DNA from: Betaproteobacteria bacterium
Lineage (GTDB): Bacteria > Pseudomonadota > Gammaproteobacteria > Burkholderiales > Rhodocyclaceae
NCBI GenBank assembly: GCA_016709965.1
Contig: JADJLT010000001.1
Span: forward strand, 990,501-1,054,500
Reading direction: 5' to 3'
Length of the DNA: 64,000 nucleotides
In this document: one piece after another, positions 8,820-18,195 of the stretch
Layout of the letters: each line of letters begins with the position of its first letter
Position numbering within the stretch: position 1 is the first letter of the stretch
The notes under the pieces: model-generated
The model's database searches: none
Told to the model about the DNA's origin: nothing
The model's input: only the letters and a program-made list of their open reading frames with translations
Position numbers and translations under genes: made by a program

Positions 8820-11800
8820 CTACTCGCCTATGCGACCAAGAATCGTGCGTGCCTGCTCAACCAGATCCACCGGGCCTTCGCCAACCACTTCCTGAAGCAG
8901 TTCGCGTGCGCCCTCCAAGTCACCCATTTCTTCATAGGCCTTGGCCAGATCCAGTTTGGTATTGACCTCTTCCCATTGCTCATTGCGAACCGGCGCTTCA
9001 GTTGCCACCTCAGGTGGCGCTTCAGTTGGCAAAGACGCCATCAACGGCTCATCCAGTGCAGGGACCTCAGCATGAACGAGGGTCTGCTCGCCGAAGGAAC
9101 CAGCTGCCGAGGGTGGCTCCGACAAATCGAGATTGATTGATCCGATATCGAATTCCGGCGTCCCCATTGGCTGACCGAGAAACATCGAATCAGTCAATTT
9201 GACATCAAATTCGAGCGAATCTGTATCAACGACGCCGGCATTGACCACCGTATCGGCCAGTTTCGAGTCATCGGCATCATCGCCAAAATTCAGAACATTA
9301 GTGCTGACCAGCGTATCGGTTCCGGCCAACTCATTGACCACAGTGCTCGTCAATGGCGAGTCATGATCAAAGACCGGCTCAGGCTCAGGCGAAGCAGCAT
9401 GCTCATCGATCACTCCCTCCAAGCCGCCTTCACCGCCCACCCATGTACTCAGACCAACATCTACCCCTTCCTCGTCATGCTCTCCCGATGATGGCAAAAC
9501 AAGCGTTCCGGCCGGAGAAAAATCTGGAGATGGTGCTGTTGATTCTTCAAGCAGCGGACTATCGGCAACCGCCAGATCAAAATCAAGGCCATCCCTCGGC
9601 ATACTTTCTGCAACCAAGGGCTCTGCAACAACCGGGGCTGCATCACTACCAAAATCGAAGTCCAGTGCATTGGTTTCATCTGGCGTAACAACGGTATCAA
9701 TGTAGGCATCTTTTTCGACAACAACTGCTTCAGGCTCATCGACAAGATCAGGGGCGATGGTTTCAGCACCCAGATCAAAATCAAGCGTCATTGCATCCGA
9801 AGCCAGATCAAGCCCCTGCGGTGCAGTTGCCTCAATTGCCTGCTCAACAGGAGGCTCCGCTTTTGTCGGAAGAATGATCGTATCCCGCTCGAATTCTTTG
9901 GAGAGCCCGGAGATCGACGACGCTTCATCAGAAACCGATGAAGGAGCCGGAGCCTCCGCGACCATACCTGGCGCATCATCTGTCGCACTTTCCACCACAT
10001 CAGCAGGCGCACCCTGACCCTGTGACGCGGAATACAGCGGATTTTTCGGATCGAGGGTCAAACCCAGCGCTACCGCCTTTTCCCAATCCGGACCAACACC
10101 TGCTGTCTGAGCATACAATTCGCCAGCCAGTGTTTCGAACTGTTTCACACTGCGGCGATTGGCATAAATTTCAAGCAACTTGGCATGGATGGCGGTGCGC
10201 TGCGGATCCTTCTGCAACGCCTCAAGAAGAATTTCTTCCGCTTGGGTATCGCGACCATAAGCCATATAGACATCTGCCTCGGCAACCGGGTCAACTTCAT
10301 CGGTATCGATCGTTCCCGGCCCGGTCTGACTGAATTCACCCGTCATTGGTGCGATATTGCCTGTATCGATACTCTGGCCACCCGTCATGCGGAATACCGA
10401 ATTCGGCCCCAGACTGGACGGTACCGGCAGTGCTGTCGTTTCGACCGACGCGTTCTGGCTTCGACGGCGCTTGATCAGAAAATAACCAGCCAACAAGGCG
10501 AGAATACCTGCACCGCCAGCGACAGGCAGCGGGTCCTGCAGCAGTGAATCCACGACACCTGGCTCCTCGAGCGGCGGTGGTGGTGGTGGTGCCACCACTT
10601 TCGGGCTTTCGGGCTTCGGCGCATCAGGCGCCTTGACCTCTGCGGGCTTTGGCGCGACAACCGGCGCTTCTGGGGCTTTCGGGGGCTCAACAACAGTTGG
10701 CTCCGCGGGCTTGACCGCGTCAACGGGCTTTGGTGGCTCGACCGGCTTCACCGCCTCCGCTATCTTGGGCTCTTCCTTCTTGGCGGGCGGCTGCTGAAGT
10801 TCAGCGAGTTTCTGATTTTTCAACTCAAGGAGCTTCTGAAGCTCATTGACGTTCTTTTCCAAGGTTAACAGGCGATCCTGTGCGTCCTTGAGCGCCTTGT
10901 CCTTGGCTACCTGGTCGGCAATCTCAGACGCCCTGCCCGCAGCACCACCCTTGGCGCCAGCATCAGCCCGCGCAACCTTGACCTGATCCTTGCCCTGCTC
11001 AGCTGGCGCGACCTTTTCTTCAACCTTGGCCGTGATCTTACCCGCAGCAGACTGTGCGGAACCCGCGTCGTCCTTTACTGGCGCCTTGGCAGTAGCGGCA
11101 GCCAGCTTTTGCCGATAAGCCTTCCAGTCGCTGGACTGCGTCACATAAACTTTTCTTGCCTCAGCCGGCGAGATCGCCTCGACCGTTGATTTTTCCGGCA
11201 TATTAAGAATGGCACCAGCCTTCAGGCGATTTACATTCTTTGCAATAAAAGCATCCGGATTATTCTGGAACAAACCCACCAACATTTGCTCTAGCGAAAC
11301 ACCATCGTATTGATTTTCTGCAGCAATTTTGCGCAGAGTCTCGCCTTGTCTGACGAGACGACCGGCGGAGATATCCGGTTTCGGTTTTGGCTCTGCCGTA
11401 GCTTTTGGCACAGGAACCGAGCGAGGCGTTGCCTTGACCGGAGCAGGCGTATACTCGCCACCGCTGCCTCCACCACGCACGGTATCGACAATACGCGCTT
11501 CGGCAACAGGCCGGGATGACTGGGTAGCGGCTATTTCTGGCGGATCCAGCAGGAATGTATATTCGCGAACCAGGCGACCGGCCGGCCAATTCAGCTCCAC
11601 CAGAAAATCAAGGAATGGCTCGTTGATTGGCTTGGCAGAGGTAACTTTGACTACCGACTGGCCATTCGGACGCTTTTCGACAGCGAAGCGAAGATCCAGC
11701 AGGACAGAGGCAAAATCAACTCCCGCCTGTTTGAACACATCCTGCGGTGCGAGACGGGCTGTCATTCCCGCAACCTCGTCCTTGGCTGCGCCAATATCGA

Positions 11801-11951
11801 GCTCCGCTCGCAAAGGCTGCCCAAGGCCGGACAAGACGGTGAGTTTCCCCAGGCCAGCTGCATCGGCAACCCAAGGAGCGAGAGATAAACAAGAAGCGAC
11901 CGCAAGCGTTGCAGCACGTTTCTTGAACTTGGAATTTTTAGTTTCGTTCAC
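8820..11951 (-). CDS. fimV: FimV-like peptidoglycan-binding polar hub protein
   Basis: A 1043-residue protein. It has a signal peptide (residues 1-32, cleaved near WVADAAG), the conserved N-terminal periplasmic domain (GLGKLTVLSGLGQPLRAELD), a LysM domain at about 197-252 (GRLVRQGETLRKIAAENQYD), a coiled coil near 350-385, a Pro/Ala/Lys-rich stretch (390-465), one transmembrane helix near 475-490, a long acidic cytoplasmic region and a C-terminal TPR-like FimV box (LDLAKAYEEMGDLEGARELL). FimV proteins organise the cell pole and type IV pilus function. The acidic segment has several LDFDLG-type motifs. The asd-fimV-truA order supports the call. Confidence 0.92.
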   Translation of the reverse strand: MNETKNSKFKKRAATLAVASCLSLAPWVADAAGLGKLTVLSGLGQPLRAELDIGAAKDEVAGMTARLAPQDVFKQAGVDFASVLLDLRFAVEKRPNGQSVVKVTSAKPINEPFLDFLVELNWPAGRLVREYTFLLDPPEIAATQSSRPVAEARIVDTVRGGGSGGEYTPAPVKATPRSVPVPKATAEPKPKPDISAGRLVRQGETLRKIAAENQYDGVSLEQMLVGLFQNNPDAFIAKNVNRLKAGAILNMPEKSTVEAISPAEARKVYVTQSSDWKAYRQKLAAATAKAPVKDDAGSAQSAAGKITAKVEEKVAPAEQGKDQVKVARADAGAKGGAAGRASEIADQVAKDKALKDAQDRLLTLEKNVNELQKLLELKNQKLAELQQPPAKKEEPKIAEAVKPVEPPKPVDAVKPAEPTVVEPPKAPEAPVVAPKPAEVKAPDAPKPESPKVVAPPPPPPLEEPGVVDSLLQDPLPVAGGAGILALLAGYFLIKRRRSQNASVETTALPVPSSLGPNSVFRMTGGQSIDTGNIAPMTGEFSQTGPGTIDTDEVDPVAEADVYMAYGRDTQAEEILLEALQKDPQRTAIHAKLLEIYANRRSVKQFETLAGELYAQTAGVGPDWEKAVALGLTLDPKNPLYSASQGQGAPADVVESATDDAPGMVAEAPAPSSVSDEASSISGLSKEFERDTIILPTKAEPPVEQAIEATAPQGLDLASDAMTLDFDLGAETIAPDLVDEPEAVVVEKDAYIDTVVTPDETNALDFDFGSDAAPVVAEPLVAESMPRDGLDFDLAVADSPLLEESTAPSPDFSPAGTLVLPSSGEHDEEGVDVGLSTWVGGEGGLEGVIDEHAASPEPEPVFDHDSPLTSTVVNELAGTDTLVSTNVLNFGDDADDSKLADTVVNAGVVDTDSLEFDVKLTDSMFLGQPMGTPEFDIGSINLDLSEPPSAAGSFGEQTLVHAEVPALDEPLMASLPTEAPPEVATEAPVRNEQWEEVNTKLDLAKAYEEMGDLEGARELLQEVVGEGPVDLVEQARTILGRIGE

Positions 11952-12061
11952 GGCGAAACCCTGAGCGTCAATTTTGGGAGTTTCAAATTAACATCATGAA
12001 CTTAGCAATGCAAGCTAAACCCTCTTCTCACACCCAGGATTTTGCAAATCTCCAACAAATA

Positions 12062-12090
12062 AAAAAACCGGGGGTTTTCCCCGGTTTTTT
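12062..12090 (-). terminator. Intrinsic terminator after asd
   Basis: A12-bp-class hairpin: AAAAAACCGGGG, loop GTTTT, then CCCCGGTTTTTT. The T run exists in both directions, but on the minus strand it lies just after asd and before fimV, so it probably separates the leu-asd unit from the fimV-truA-trp unit. The region 11952-12061 between it and fimV would then have to hold the fimV promoter; I could not pick clear -35/-10 boxes there. Confidence 0.85.
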
Positions 12091-12106
12091 GCGAAAAACA
12101 GCTTAA

Positions 12107-13240
12107 TCACGCATCGAGCAGAATACGCAACATACGGCGTAGCGGCTCGGCGGCCCCCCATAGCAATTGGTCGCCACAGGTGAAGGCCGCAAGGTATTCC
12201 GGCCCCATCGCCATCTTGTGCAGGCGACCGACTGGTACGGTCAGCGTTCCGGTTACGGCAGCAGGGGTCAGTTCACGCTCCGAAATTTCACGCTCGTTCG
12301 GCACCACCTTAGCCCACGGGTTGGCCTTGGCGAGCATGTCGCTGATTTCATCTAGCGGGACATCCTTTTTCAATTTGATGGTCAGCGCCTGACTGTGACA
12401 GCGCATGGCGCCGATACGCACGCACAAACCGTCAATAGGAATTGATCCAGCCGAACGGAATGCGGGGCGACCAAGAATCTTGTTGCACTCGGCCCCGCCC
12501 TTCCATTCTTCCTTGGACTGACCGCCTTCAACCGGCACATCGATCCACGGAATCAAAGAACCGGCGAGCGGTGTGTTGCGGAAATTCTTTTTCGGGAACG
12601 CGTCCGAACGGATCGTTTCGGCAACCTTCCGATCGATGTCAAGAATGGCGGATGCAGGATCGGCCAGGAGGTCAGCCACGGAAGAATGAATAGCGCCCAT
12701 CTGGGAGATCAATTCACGCATGTTCTGCGCGCCGGCACCGGATGCCGCCTGATAGGTCATCGAAGTGGCCCATTCGATCAAGTCGTTCTGGAACAAGCCG
12801 CCAAGACCCATGAGCATCAACGAAACCGTACAGTTTCCGCCGATCCAGTTCTTGCCACCCTTGGCCAAAGAGTCCTTGATGACGTTCATATTGACCGGAT
12901 CGAGAACGATCACCGCATCGTCGGCCATGCGCAGTGCCGAGGCGGCATCGATCCAGTGACCATTCCAGCCTGCAGTTCGCAGCTTGGGAAAGACTTCCTT
13001 GGTGTAGTCGCCGCCTTGGCAGGTAATGATGATTTCACAAGCTTTCAGTGCGTCGATATTGGATGCATCCTGCAACGGCAGAGAAGCCTCCTTCCCGCCG
13101 AGAACCGGTGCTTTGCCACCAGCAGCCGATGTGGAGAAATACACTGGATCAATGTGGGCAAAATCGCCCTCTTCCACCATGCGTTGCATGAGGACCGAAC
13201 CGACCATACCGCGCCAACCAACCAGACCAACTTTCTTCAT
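12107..13240 (-). CDS. asd: Aspartate-semialdehyde dehydrogenase
   Basis: Asd reduces beta-aspartyl phosphate with NADPH to aspartate semialdehyde, the branch point to lysine/diaminopimelate (DapA is encoded at 34.1-34.9 kb), methionine and threonine. The 377-residue protein starts MKKVGLVGWRGMVGSVLMQRM (NADP-binding GWRGMVGS), has the active-site Cys in GGNCTVSLM (about residue 136) and RIGAMRCHSQ near 275. This is the long gram-negative form. It follows leuB by 33 nt. Confidence 0.97.
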   Translation of the reverse strand: MKKVGLVGWRGMVGSVLMQRMVEEGDFAHIDPVYFSTSAAGGKAPVLGGKEASLPLQDASNIDALKACEIIITCQGGDYTKEVFPKLRTAGWNGHWIDAASALRMADDAVIVLDPVNMNVIKDSLAKGGKNWIGGNCTVSLMLMGLGGLFQNDLIEWATSMTYQAASGAGAQNMRELISQMGAIHSSVADLLADPASAILDIDRKVAETIRSDAFPKKNFRNTPLAGSLIPWIDVPVEGGQSKEEWKGGAECNKILGRPAFRSAGSIPIDGLCVRIGAMRCHSQALTIKLKKDVPLDEISDMLAKANPWAKVVPNEREISERELTPAAVTGTLTVPVGRLHKMAMGPEYLAAFTCGDQLLWGAAEPLRRMLRILLDA

Positions 13241-13273
13241 GTCATCACTCTCCGTGAAAAGTCTCTTTATTTT

Positions 13274-14326
13274 TTATAGGGCTGCCAGCACGGCGTCGCC
13301 CATTTCCTTGGTACCAACCTTATTCGTCCCGCGCTCATAAATGTCACCGGTCCGATAACCTTGAGCCAGTACTTTTTTGACCGCAGTTTCGACACGTAGT
13401 GCCTGCTCTTCAAGGCCAAAAGTGTAGCGCAGCATCATCGCTGCCGACAGAATCGTTGCCAGCGGATTGGCAATGCCCTTGCCGGCGATATCCGGCGCCG
13501 AACCATGCGATGGCTCATAGAGACCCTTGCTCTTTTCGTCGAGAGAGGCAGACGGCAACATGCCGATCGACCCCGTCAACATTGAGGCCTCGTCAGACAG
13601 AATGTCGCCAAACATGTTGCCGGTCACCATGACGTCAAATTGCTTCGGTGCCTTGACCAGCTGCATGGCGGCGTTATCAACCAGCATGTGGCTGAGTTCA
13701 ACGTCCGGGTAATCCTTGCTGATCTCAATCATCACGTCGCGCCAAAGCTGGGTACATTCCAGCACATTCATCTTGTCGACCGAACACAAGCGCTTGTCGC
13801 GCTTTTGGGCTGCCTGGAAGGCAACGTGACCGATGCGGCGGATTTCCGACTCGCTATAAACCATGGTGTTAAAGCCGACACGCTCGCCATTTTCCTCACG
13901 AATACCGCGCGGCTGGCCGAAATAGATGTCACCCGTCAATTCGCGAATAATCAGGATGTCCAGACCGGCAACCACTTCCGGCTTCAGCGTCGACGCATTG
14001 GCCAGCTCAGGGTAGAGAATGGCCGGACGCAGATTGGCAAACAGATTCAGATCCTTGCGAATGCCAAGCAGCCCGCGCTCCGGACGTTTCTCACGCGGCA
14101 ACATGTCCCATTGCGGACCGCCGACGGCCCCCAGCAGGATCGCATCAGCGGCACGAGCCAGCTTCTGCGTCGCTTCGGGATATGGATTATCAGTGGCGTC
14201 GACTGCACAGCCTCCCAGCAACCCCTCTTCCATCTCGAATTTGAGATCGAGCGCCTTCAGCACGCGAACCGCTTCTGCGGTAATTTCCGGACCAATGCCG
14301 TCACCCGGCAGAACACAAATTTTCAT
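13274..14326 (-). CDS. leuB: 3-isopropylmalate dehydrogenase
   Basis: LeuB oxidises and decarboxylates 3-isopropylmalate with NAD in leucine synthesis. The 350-residue sequence begins MKICVLPGDGIGPEITAEAV and contains ELTGDIYFGQPRG, the Tyr-containing TMVYSESEI, and EPSHGSAPDIAGKGIANP (NAD-binding). Length and motifs are standard. It follows leuD by 12 nt in the leuC-leuD-leuB order. Confidence 0.97.
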   Translation of the reverse strand: MKICVLPGDGIGPEITAEAVRVLKALDLKFEMEEGLLGGCAVDATDNPYPEATQKLARAADAILLGAVGGPQWDMLPREKRPERGLLGIRKDLNLFANLRPAILYPELANASTLKPEVVAGLDILIIRELTGDIYFGQPRGIREENGERVGFNTMVYSESEIRRIGHVAFQAAQKRDKRLCSVDKMNVLECTQLWRDVMIEISKDYPDVELSHMLVDNAAMQLVKAPKQFDVMVTGNMFGDILSDEASMLTGSIGMLPSASLDEKSKGLYEPSHGSAPDIAGKGIANPLATILSAAMMLRYTFGLEEQALRVETAVKKVLAQGYRTGDIYERGTNKVGTKEMGDAVLAAL

Positions 14327-14338
14327 ATGCTTTCCTTG

Positions 14339-14977
14339 TTACGCAAACAGCCAAGGCTGATTGATACGACGTTTCTCTTCAAACTCACGAATTTTCTCGG
14401 CATGACGCAAAGTCAGGCCAATATCGTCCCAGCCATTGATCAGGCACTCCTTGCGAAAGGCATCAATCTCGAAAGGGATGCCATATCCGTCAGGACGAAT
14501 CACCGCTTGCGCCGGCAGGTCGACCACCAGCGTGTAGCCAGGCGTCGCTTCGACTTGCTTGAACAAGGCTTCAACTTCGGCGGCCGGCAACACAATGGGA
14601 ACAATGCCGTTCTTGTAGCAGTTGTTGAAGAAAATATCGGCAAACGACTCGGCAATAATCGCCTTGAACCCGAAGTCGAGCAGCGCCCAAGGCGCGTGCT
14701 CTCGCGAGCTGCCGCAACCAAAATTAGCGCGCGTCAACAGAACCTGTGCCCCTTGATAGCGCGGCTGGTTCAGCACGAAATTCGGATTTTTCGGACGACC
14801 AGTAGCATCCTGCCCAGGCTGGCCGATATCCATGTAGCGCCATTCATCAAAGGCATTGGGGCCAAAGCCGGAACGCTTGATGGATTTTAGAAACTGCTTC
14901 GGGATGATTGCATCGGTATCGACGTTATTACGGTCGAGGGGTGCCACCACCCCTTCGAGACGAACGAATTTTTCCAT
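14339..14977 (-). CDS. leuD: 3-isopropylmalate dehydratase small subunit
   Basis: LeuD is the swivelling domain that pairs with LeuC to isomerise 2-isopropylmalate. The 212-residue sequence shows the family start MEKFVRLEGVVAPLDRNNVD, TDAIIPKQFLK and the GCGSSREHAPWAL loop near residue 75. Directly upstream, with no gap, lies a small lipoprotein gene in place of the usual direct leuC-leuD contact. Confidence 0.97.
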   Translation of the reverse strand: MEKFVRLEGVVAPLDRNNVDTDAIIPKQFLKSIKRSGFGPNAFDEWRYMDIGQPGQDATGRPKNPNFVLNQPRYQGAQVLLTRANFGCGSSREHAPWALLDFGFKAIIAESFADIFFNNCYKNGIVPIVLPAAEVEALFKQVEATPGYTLVVDLPAQAVIRPDGYGIPFEIDAFRKECLINGWDDIGLTLRHAEKIREFEEKRRINQPWLFA

Positions 14978-15193
14978 TTACTCCACCGCCTTCTGGACGG
15001 CTTCACCGCTCTTTTTGAGCGCACCGCCAACTGCTTCACCACCCTTGTGCAATGCACCACCGACCGCTTCGCCACCCTTCTGGAGTGCCTCACCAGTCTT
15101 TTCTGCACCGATGGCAACATCCTTCTTGACGCCTTCAGCGGTATTGCATGCAGCCAAGCCAAATACCACGGCTACGATAAACAAGCTTTTCAT
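14978..15193 (-). CDS. Small entericidin-like lipoprotein with tandem repeats
   Basis: A 71-residue protein starting MKSLFIVAVVFGLAACNTAEG: a lipoprotein signal with lipobox LAAC (Cys16), then a polar tail with repeats of the type KGGEAVGGAL (residues about 37-68) that should form amphipathic helix. The size and signal resemble entericidin-type small lipoproteins, but the tail is longer and repetitive. It sits between leuC (15-nt gap) and leuD (no gap), so it should be co-transcribed with leucine synthesis, an odd place for an envelope protein. Function unknown. Confidence 0.8.
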   Translation of the reverse strand: MKSLFIVAVVFGLAACNTAEGVKKDVAIGAEKTGEALQKGGEAVGGALHKGGEAVGGALKKSGEAVQKAVE

Positions 15194-15208
15194 GATGACA
15201 ATCCTCGC

Positions 15209-16615
15209 TTACAGAACGTCGCGCACATCGGCAAAGCGGCCGGCAATCGCCGCGGCCGCCGCCATGGCAGGACTTACCAGATGAGTCCGCCCGCCAGGTC
15301 CCTGGCGACCTTCAAAATTGCGATTGGAGGTCGAAGCGCAGCGCTCGCCCGGCTCCAGGCGATCGGCGTTCATGGCCAAGCACATTGAACAGCCCGGCTC
15401 ACGCCACTCGAAACCGGCGGCGATGAAGACCTTGTCCAGACCTTCGGCCTCTGCCTGACGCTTGACCAGACCGGACCCCGGTACGGCCAACGCCAGCTTG
15501 ACAGTGGCAGCGACATGGCGCCCCTTGAGCACCGAGGCAGCTTCGCGCAAATCCTCGATGCGCGAATTGGTGCATGAACCGATAAACACCTTGTCGATAG
15601 TAATCTGGTTGATCGGCGTATTCGGATTCAGCCCCATGTATTGCAGTGCACGCTCCATGCCCTCGCGCTTGACTGGATCGGTCTGCTTGGCCGGATCGGG
15701 AACAATGGCATCGATGGCGACAACCATTTCCGGCGACGTCCCCCAAGTCACTTGCGGCCGGATATCTTCCGCCTTCAGCGTCACGACACGATCAAACTGC
15801 GCGCCAGCATCGGAATGCAACGTGCGCCAGTAGGCGACAGCGTTTTCCCAAATCTCACCCTTCGGCGAGAAGGGACGACCTTTCAAATAATCGATGGTTT
15901 TGTCGTCGACCGCGACGAAGCCCATGCGCGCACCGCCTTCGATGGCCATGTTGCACAGGGTCATGCGACCTTCCATGCTCAGGCCACGAATGGCGCTGCC
16001 GCCGAACTCGATGGCATAACCATTGCCGCCCGCCGTACCGATGGTGCCGATAATGGCCAGCGCTACATCCTTGGCAGTTACACCTTTGCCGAGTTTGCCG
16101 TCAACGGCAATCAGCATGGTCTTGGACTTCTTTTGCAGCAGGCACTGGGTCGCCAGCACGTGTTCAACTTCCGAGGTGCCGATGCCGTGCGCCAGGCAGG
16201 CGAACGCACCGTGCGTCGAGGTATGCGAATCGCCGCAGACGACGGTCATACCGGGAAGCGTTGCGCCGTTTTCCGGACCGACGACATGGACAATGCCTTG
16301 CCTTGCATCCTTGAAAGGAAAGTAGGCCAGCGCGCCGACTTCGCGGATGTTGTCATCCAGCGTTTGAACCTGCTGACGAGACACGGGATCCTTGATCCCT
16401 TCGTCCCAGTGATCGGTCGGCGTATTGTGATCCGCCGTTGCAACGATGGACGAAATGCGCCAAGGCTTGCGGCCAGCCAGCTTCAGGCCTTCAAAAGCCT
16501 GAGGACTGGTGACTTCATGAACAAGGTGGCGATCAATGTAGAGAAGGGCCGTTCCATCAGCTTCCTGATGAACGACGTGGTTCTCCCAAAGCTTGTCGTA
16601 AAGGGTCTTCGACAT
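15209..16615 (-). CDS. leuC: 3-isopropylmalate dehydratase large subunit
   Basis: LeuC is the aconitase-family [4Fe-4S] subunit. The 468-residue protein has the cluster cysteines in GSCTNSRIEDL (about residue 348) and PGCSMCLAMN (about 408-411), and CGDSHTSTHGAF near residue 130. First gene of the leuC-lipoprotein-leuD-leuB-asd run; the 63-nt gap to the MFS gene upstream contains a dispersed repeat. No leucine leader peptide with Leu codon runs is visible upstream. Confidence 0.97.
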   Translation of the reverse strand: MSKTLYDKLWENHVVHQEADGTALLYIDRHLVHEVTSPQAFEGLKLAGRKPWRISSIVATADHNTPTDHWDEGIKDPVSRQQVQTLDDNIREVGALAYFPFKDARQGIVHVVGPENGATLPGMTVVCGDSHTSTHGAFACLAHGIGTSEVEHVLATQCLLQKKSKTMLIAVDGKLGKGVTAKDVALAIIGTIGTAGGNGYAIEFGGSAIRGLSMEGRMTLCNMAIEGGARMGFVAVDDKTIDYLKGRPFSPKGEIWENAVAYWRTLHSDAGAQFDRVVTLKAEDIRPQVTWGTSPEMVVAIDAIVPDPAKQTDPVKREGMERALQYMGLNPNTPINQITIDKVFIGSCTNSRIEDLREAASVLKGRHVAATVKLALAVPGSGLVKRQAEAEGLDKVFIAAGFEWREPGCSMCLAMNADRLEPGERCASTSNRNFEGRQGPGGRTHLVSPAMAAAAAIAGRFADVRDVL

Positions 16616-16655
16616 AGTGCGTAATGTGGGCCGTAAAGCGATGAATTATTGCACA

Positions 16656-16698
16656 GGATCTTTGGTTTTTGCCCGGTTTTACCGGTCGACCGTAGCAT
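16656..16698 (+). repeat. Dispersed GGTCAACCGG repeat, copy 2 (diverged)
   Basis: The reverse complement reads GGTCGACCGGTAAAACC then GGGCAAAAACC, a recognisable variant of the family. It overlaps the last codons and stop of the MFS gene (16679-17833), whose C-terminal ATVDR residues are read from it. It ends about 40 nt before leuC. Confidence 0.6.
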
Positions 16699-17833
16699 TT
16701 GCATTTACCCAGCCCCAGACCAATAAAAAGCCAGCCAGTGCGAACACAGAACTCAAGGTAAACGTCCAGCCGGCCCCCAGCCACTCCCAAGTCCGGCCAC
16801 TGATCAGCGCACCGAGCAAGCCACCTGCCCCAAACGACAAACTGGAATACAAGGCCTGCCCTCGCCCCTGCGCTCGACCAGGAAACCATTGATTGACCGC
16901 TGCGATGGACGCTGCGTGGTAGGCACCAAAAGTCAGACCGTGCAGCACCTGAACAACAATCATGATGGCCGCTGACTCGACCCCCCAGCCCATCATCAAA
17001 AACCGGACAACCGCCGCCGCGAAACTGACAAGCAGGATCGTGCGCAGCGAAAATCGCCGCGACAGTTTCGCCATGAACATGAAAACCACGATTTCAGCGA
17101 CCACACCAAGCGACCAGAGCAATCCGACCTCGGTCTTCGAGTATCCATGCGCATTGAGATGAATCGAATAAAACACATAGAACGCACCATGCGCTGCAGA
17201 CATGGCAAAACAGGCCGCCATAAGCGCAATGACCTTCGGCTGGCGCAGAATCTCGCCGATTGAATCACCGTCGGTCGCATGCTTGACGGGCGGCGCTTCA
17301 GGCAGGGTCAGCGCATACAGCAGAATGCCGGCCAGGATCGTCCAGCAAACCCAGAGCACGCCAACCGGCGGCGCAATATCCAGCAAGGCACCGGTGGCCA
17401 TGACGGCGACGATGAACCCTATCGATCCCCACAAGCGAATGCGGCTGTAGCGCCCACGCTCTTCGCGCAGATGATCGAAAGTCAGCGTCTCTACCAGAGG
17501 CAAAGCTGCGCTCCAGAAGAAGGCGAGCACCGCCATCGCAATCAACATGGCGGGTAACTTATCGAGCCAGAAAAAGGCGGTAAACCCAGCCAGGCCAATC
17601 GCGGCTGCCAGCCGAATGATCGCCAGACGACGACCAAATCGATCAGCCAGCCATCCCCAGAGATTGGGGCCAAAAAGGCGCATCAACTGCATCTGCGACA
17701 TCAGCAAACCGATGTCCCAGGCAGAAAAATTCAGGGATTGGAGATAGAGCCCAAAATAGGGCGAGAAGGCGCCAATAAAGGCGAAATAGAAAAAGTAATA
17801 GCCCGAGAGGCGCCAATAAGGCAAAGCATGCAT
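16679..17833 (-). CDS. MFS transporter, HcaT/LacY-like
   Basis: A 384-residue protein with about 12 hydrophobic segments. The start MHALPYWRLSGYYFFYFAFIGAFSPYF, the loop GWLADRFGRRLAIIRL after helix 2, and RLWGSIGFI match the LacY-like MFS group that includes the phenylpropionate permease HcaT. The substrate cannot be read from the sequence. It ends inside a dispersed repeat. It is 41 nt downstream of the DUF465 gene on the same strand. Confidence 0.8.
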   Translation of the reverse strand: MHALPYWRLSGYYFFYFAFIGAFSPYFGLYLQSLNFSAWDIGLLMSQMQLMRLFGPNLWGWLADRFGRRLAIIRLAAAIGLAGFTAFFWLDKLPAMLIAMAVLAFFWSAALPLVETLTFDHLREERGRYSRIRLWGSIGFIVAVMATGALLDIAPPVGVLWVCWTILAGILLYALTLPEAPPVKHATDGDSIGEILRQPKVIALMAACFAMSAAHGAFYVFYSIHLNAHGYSKTEVGLLWSLGVVAEIVVFMFMAKLSRRFSLRTILLVSFAAAVVRFLMMGWGVESAAIMIVVQVLHGLTFGAYHAASIAAVNQWFPGRAQGRGQALYSSLSFGAGGLLGALISGRTWEWLGAGWTFTLSSVFALAGFLLVWGWVNANATVDR

Positions 17834-17874
17834 CCGGCAATTCTACCGGATGCATCGCACGGGCGAGGGCCTGA

Positions 17875-18141
17875 TCAGGCCCGGGCAGCTTCCTGGCCCG
17901 CGCGGAAGGCCAGCAACATGTGATACAGCTCGTCTTTCAATTTGACCCGCTGCTTCTTCATGTCTTCGATGGTAAAATCCCCCACCGGCATATCGTTCTC
18001 TTCCAGATCTTCAACCTTGCCGGTCAGACGGTGATAACTGGCAAACAGCTTGGCAAAATGTGCATTGCCCGTTTTCAGCGCGTGAATCGCGTCATTGAAT
18101 TCCGGAAATTCGTGATGGAGATCGTGATGATCGACTTGCAT
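17875..18141 (-). CDS. DUF465 (YdcH-type) small protein
   Basis: An 88-residue, mostly helical protein: MQVDHHDLHHEFPEFNDAIH, a DLEENDMPV stretch, and MKKQRVKLKDELYHMLL near the end, the layout of the DUF465/YdcH family of short coiled-coil proteins. Function unknown in the family. It stands between aroC and the MFS gene on the same strand. The 54-nt gap to aroC shows no terminator. Confidence 0.8.
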   Translation of the reverse strand: MQVDHHDLHHEFPEFNDAIHALKTGNAHFAKLFASYHRLTGKVEDLEENDMPVGDFTIEDMKKQRVKLKDELYHMLLAFRAGQEAARA

Positions 18142-18195
18142 ACTTCCCCCTTTGACAACAACGCCGCTCTGCGAGCGGTAAAAAAGCTAAAGATT

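Noticed and set aside
13640..14890. Long plus-strand ORF (416 codons)
   Set aside because: It is the antisense shadow of leuB and leuD, both certain; it has no known protein features and no ribosome site.
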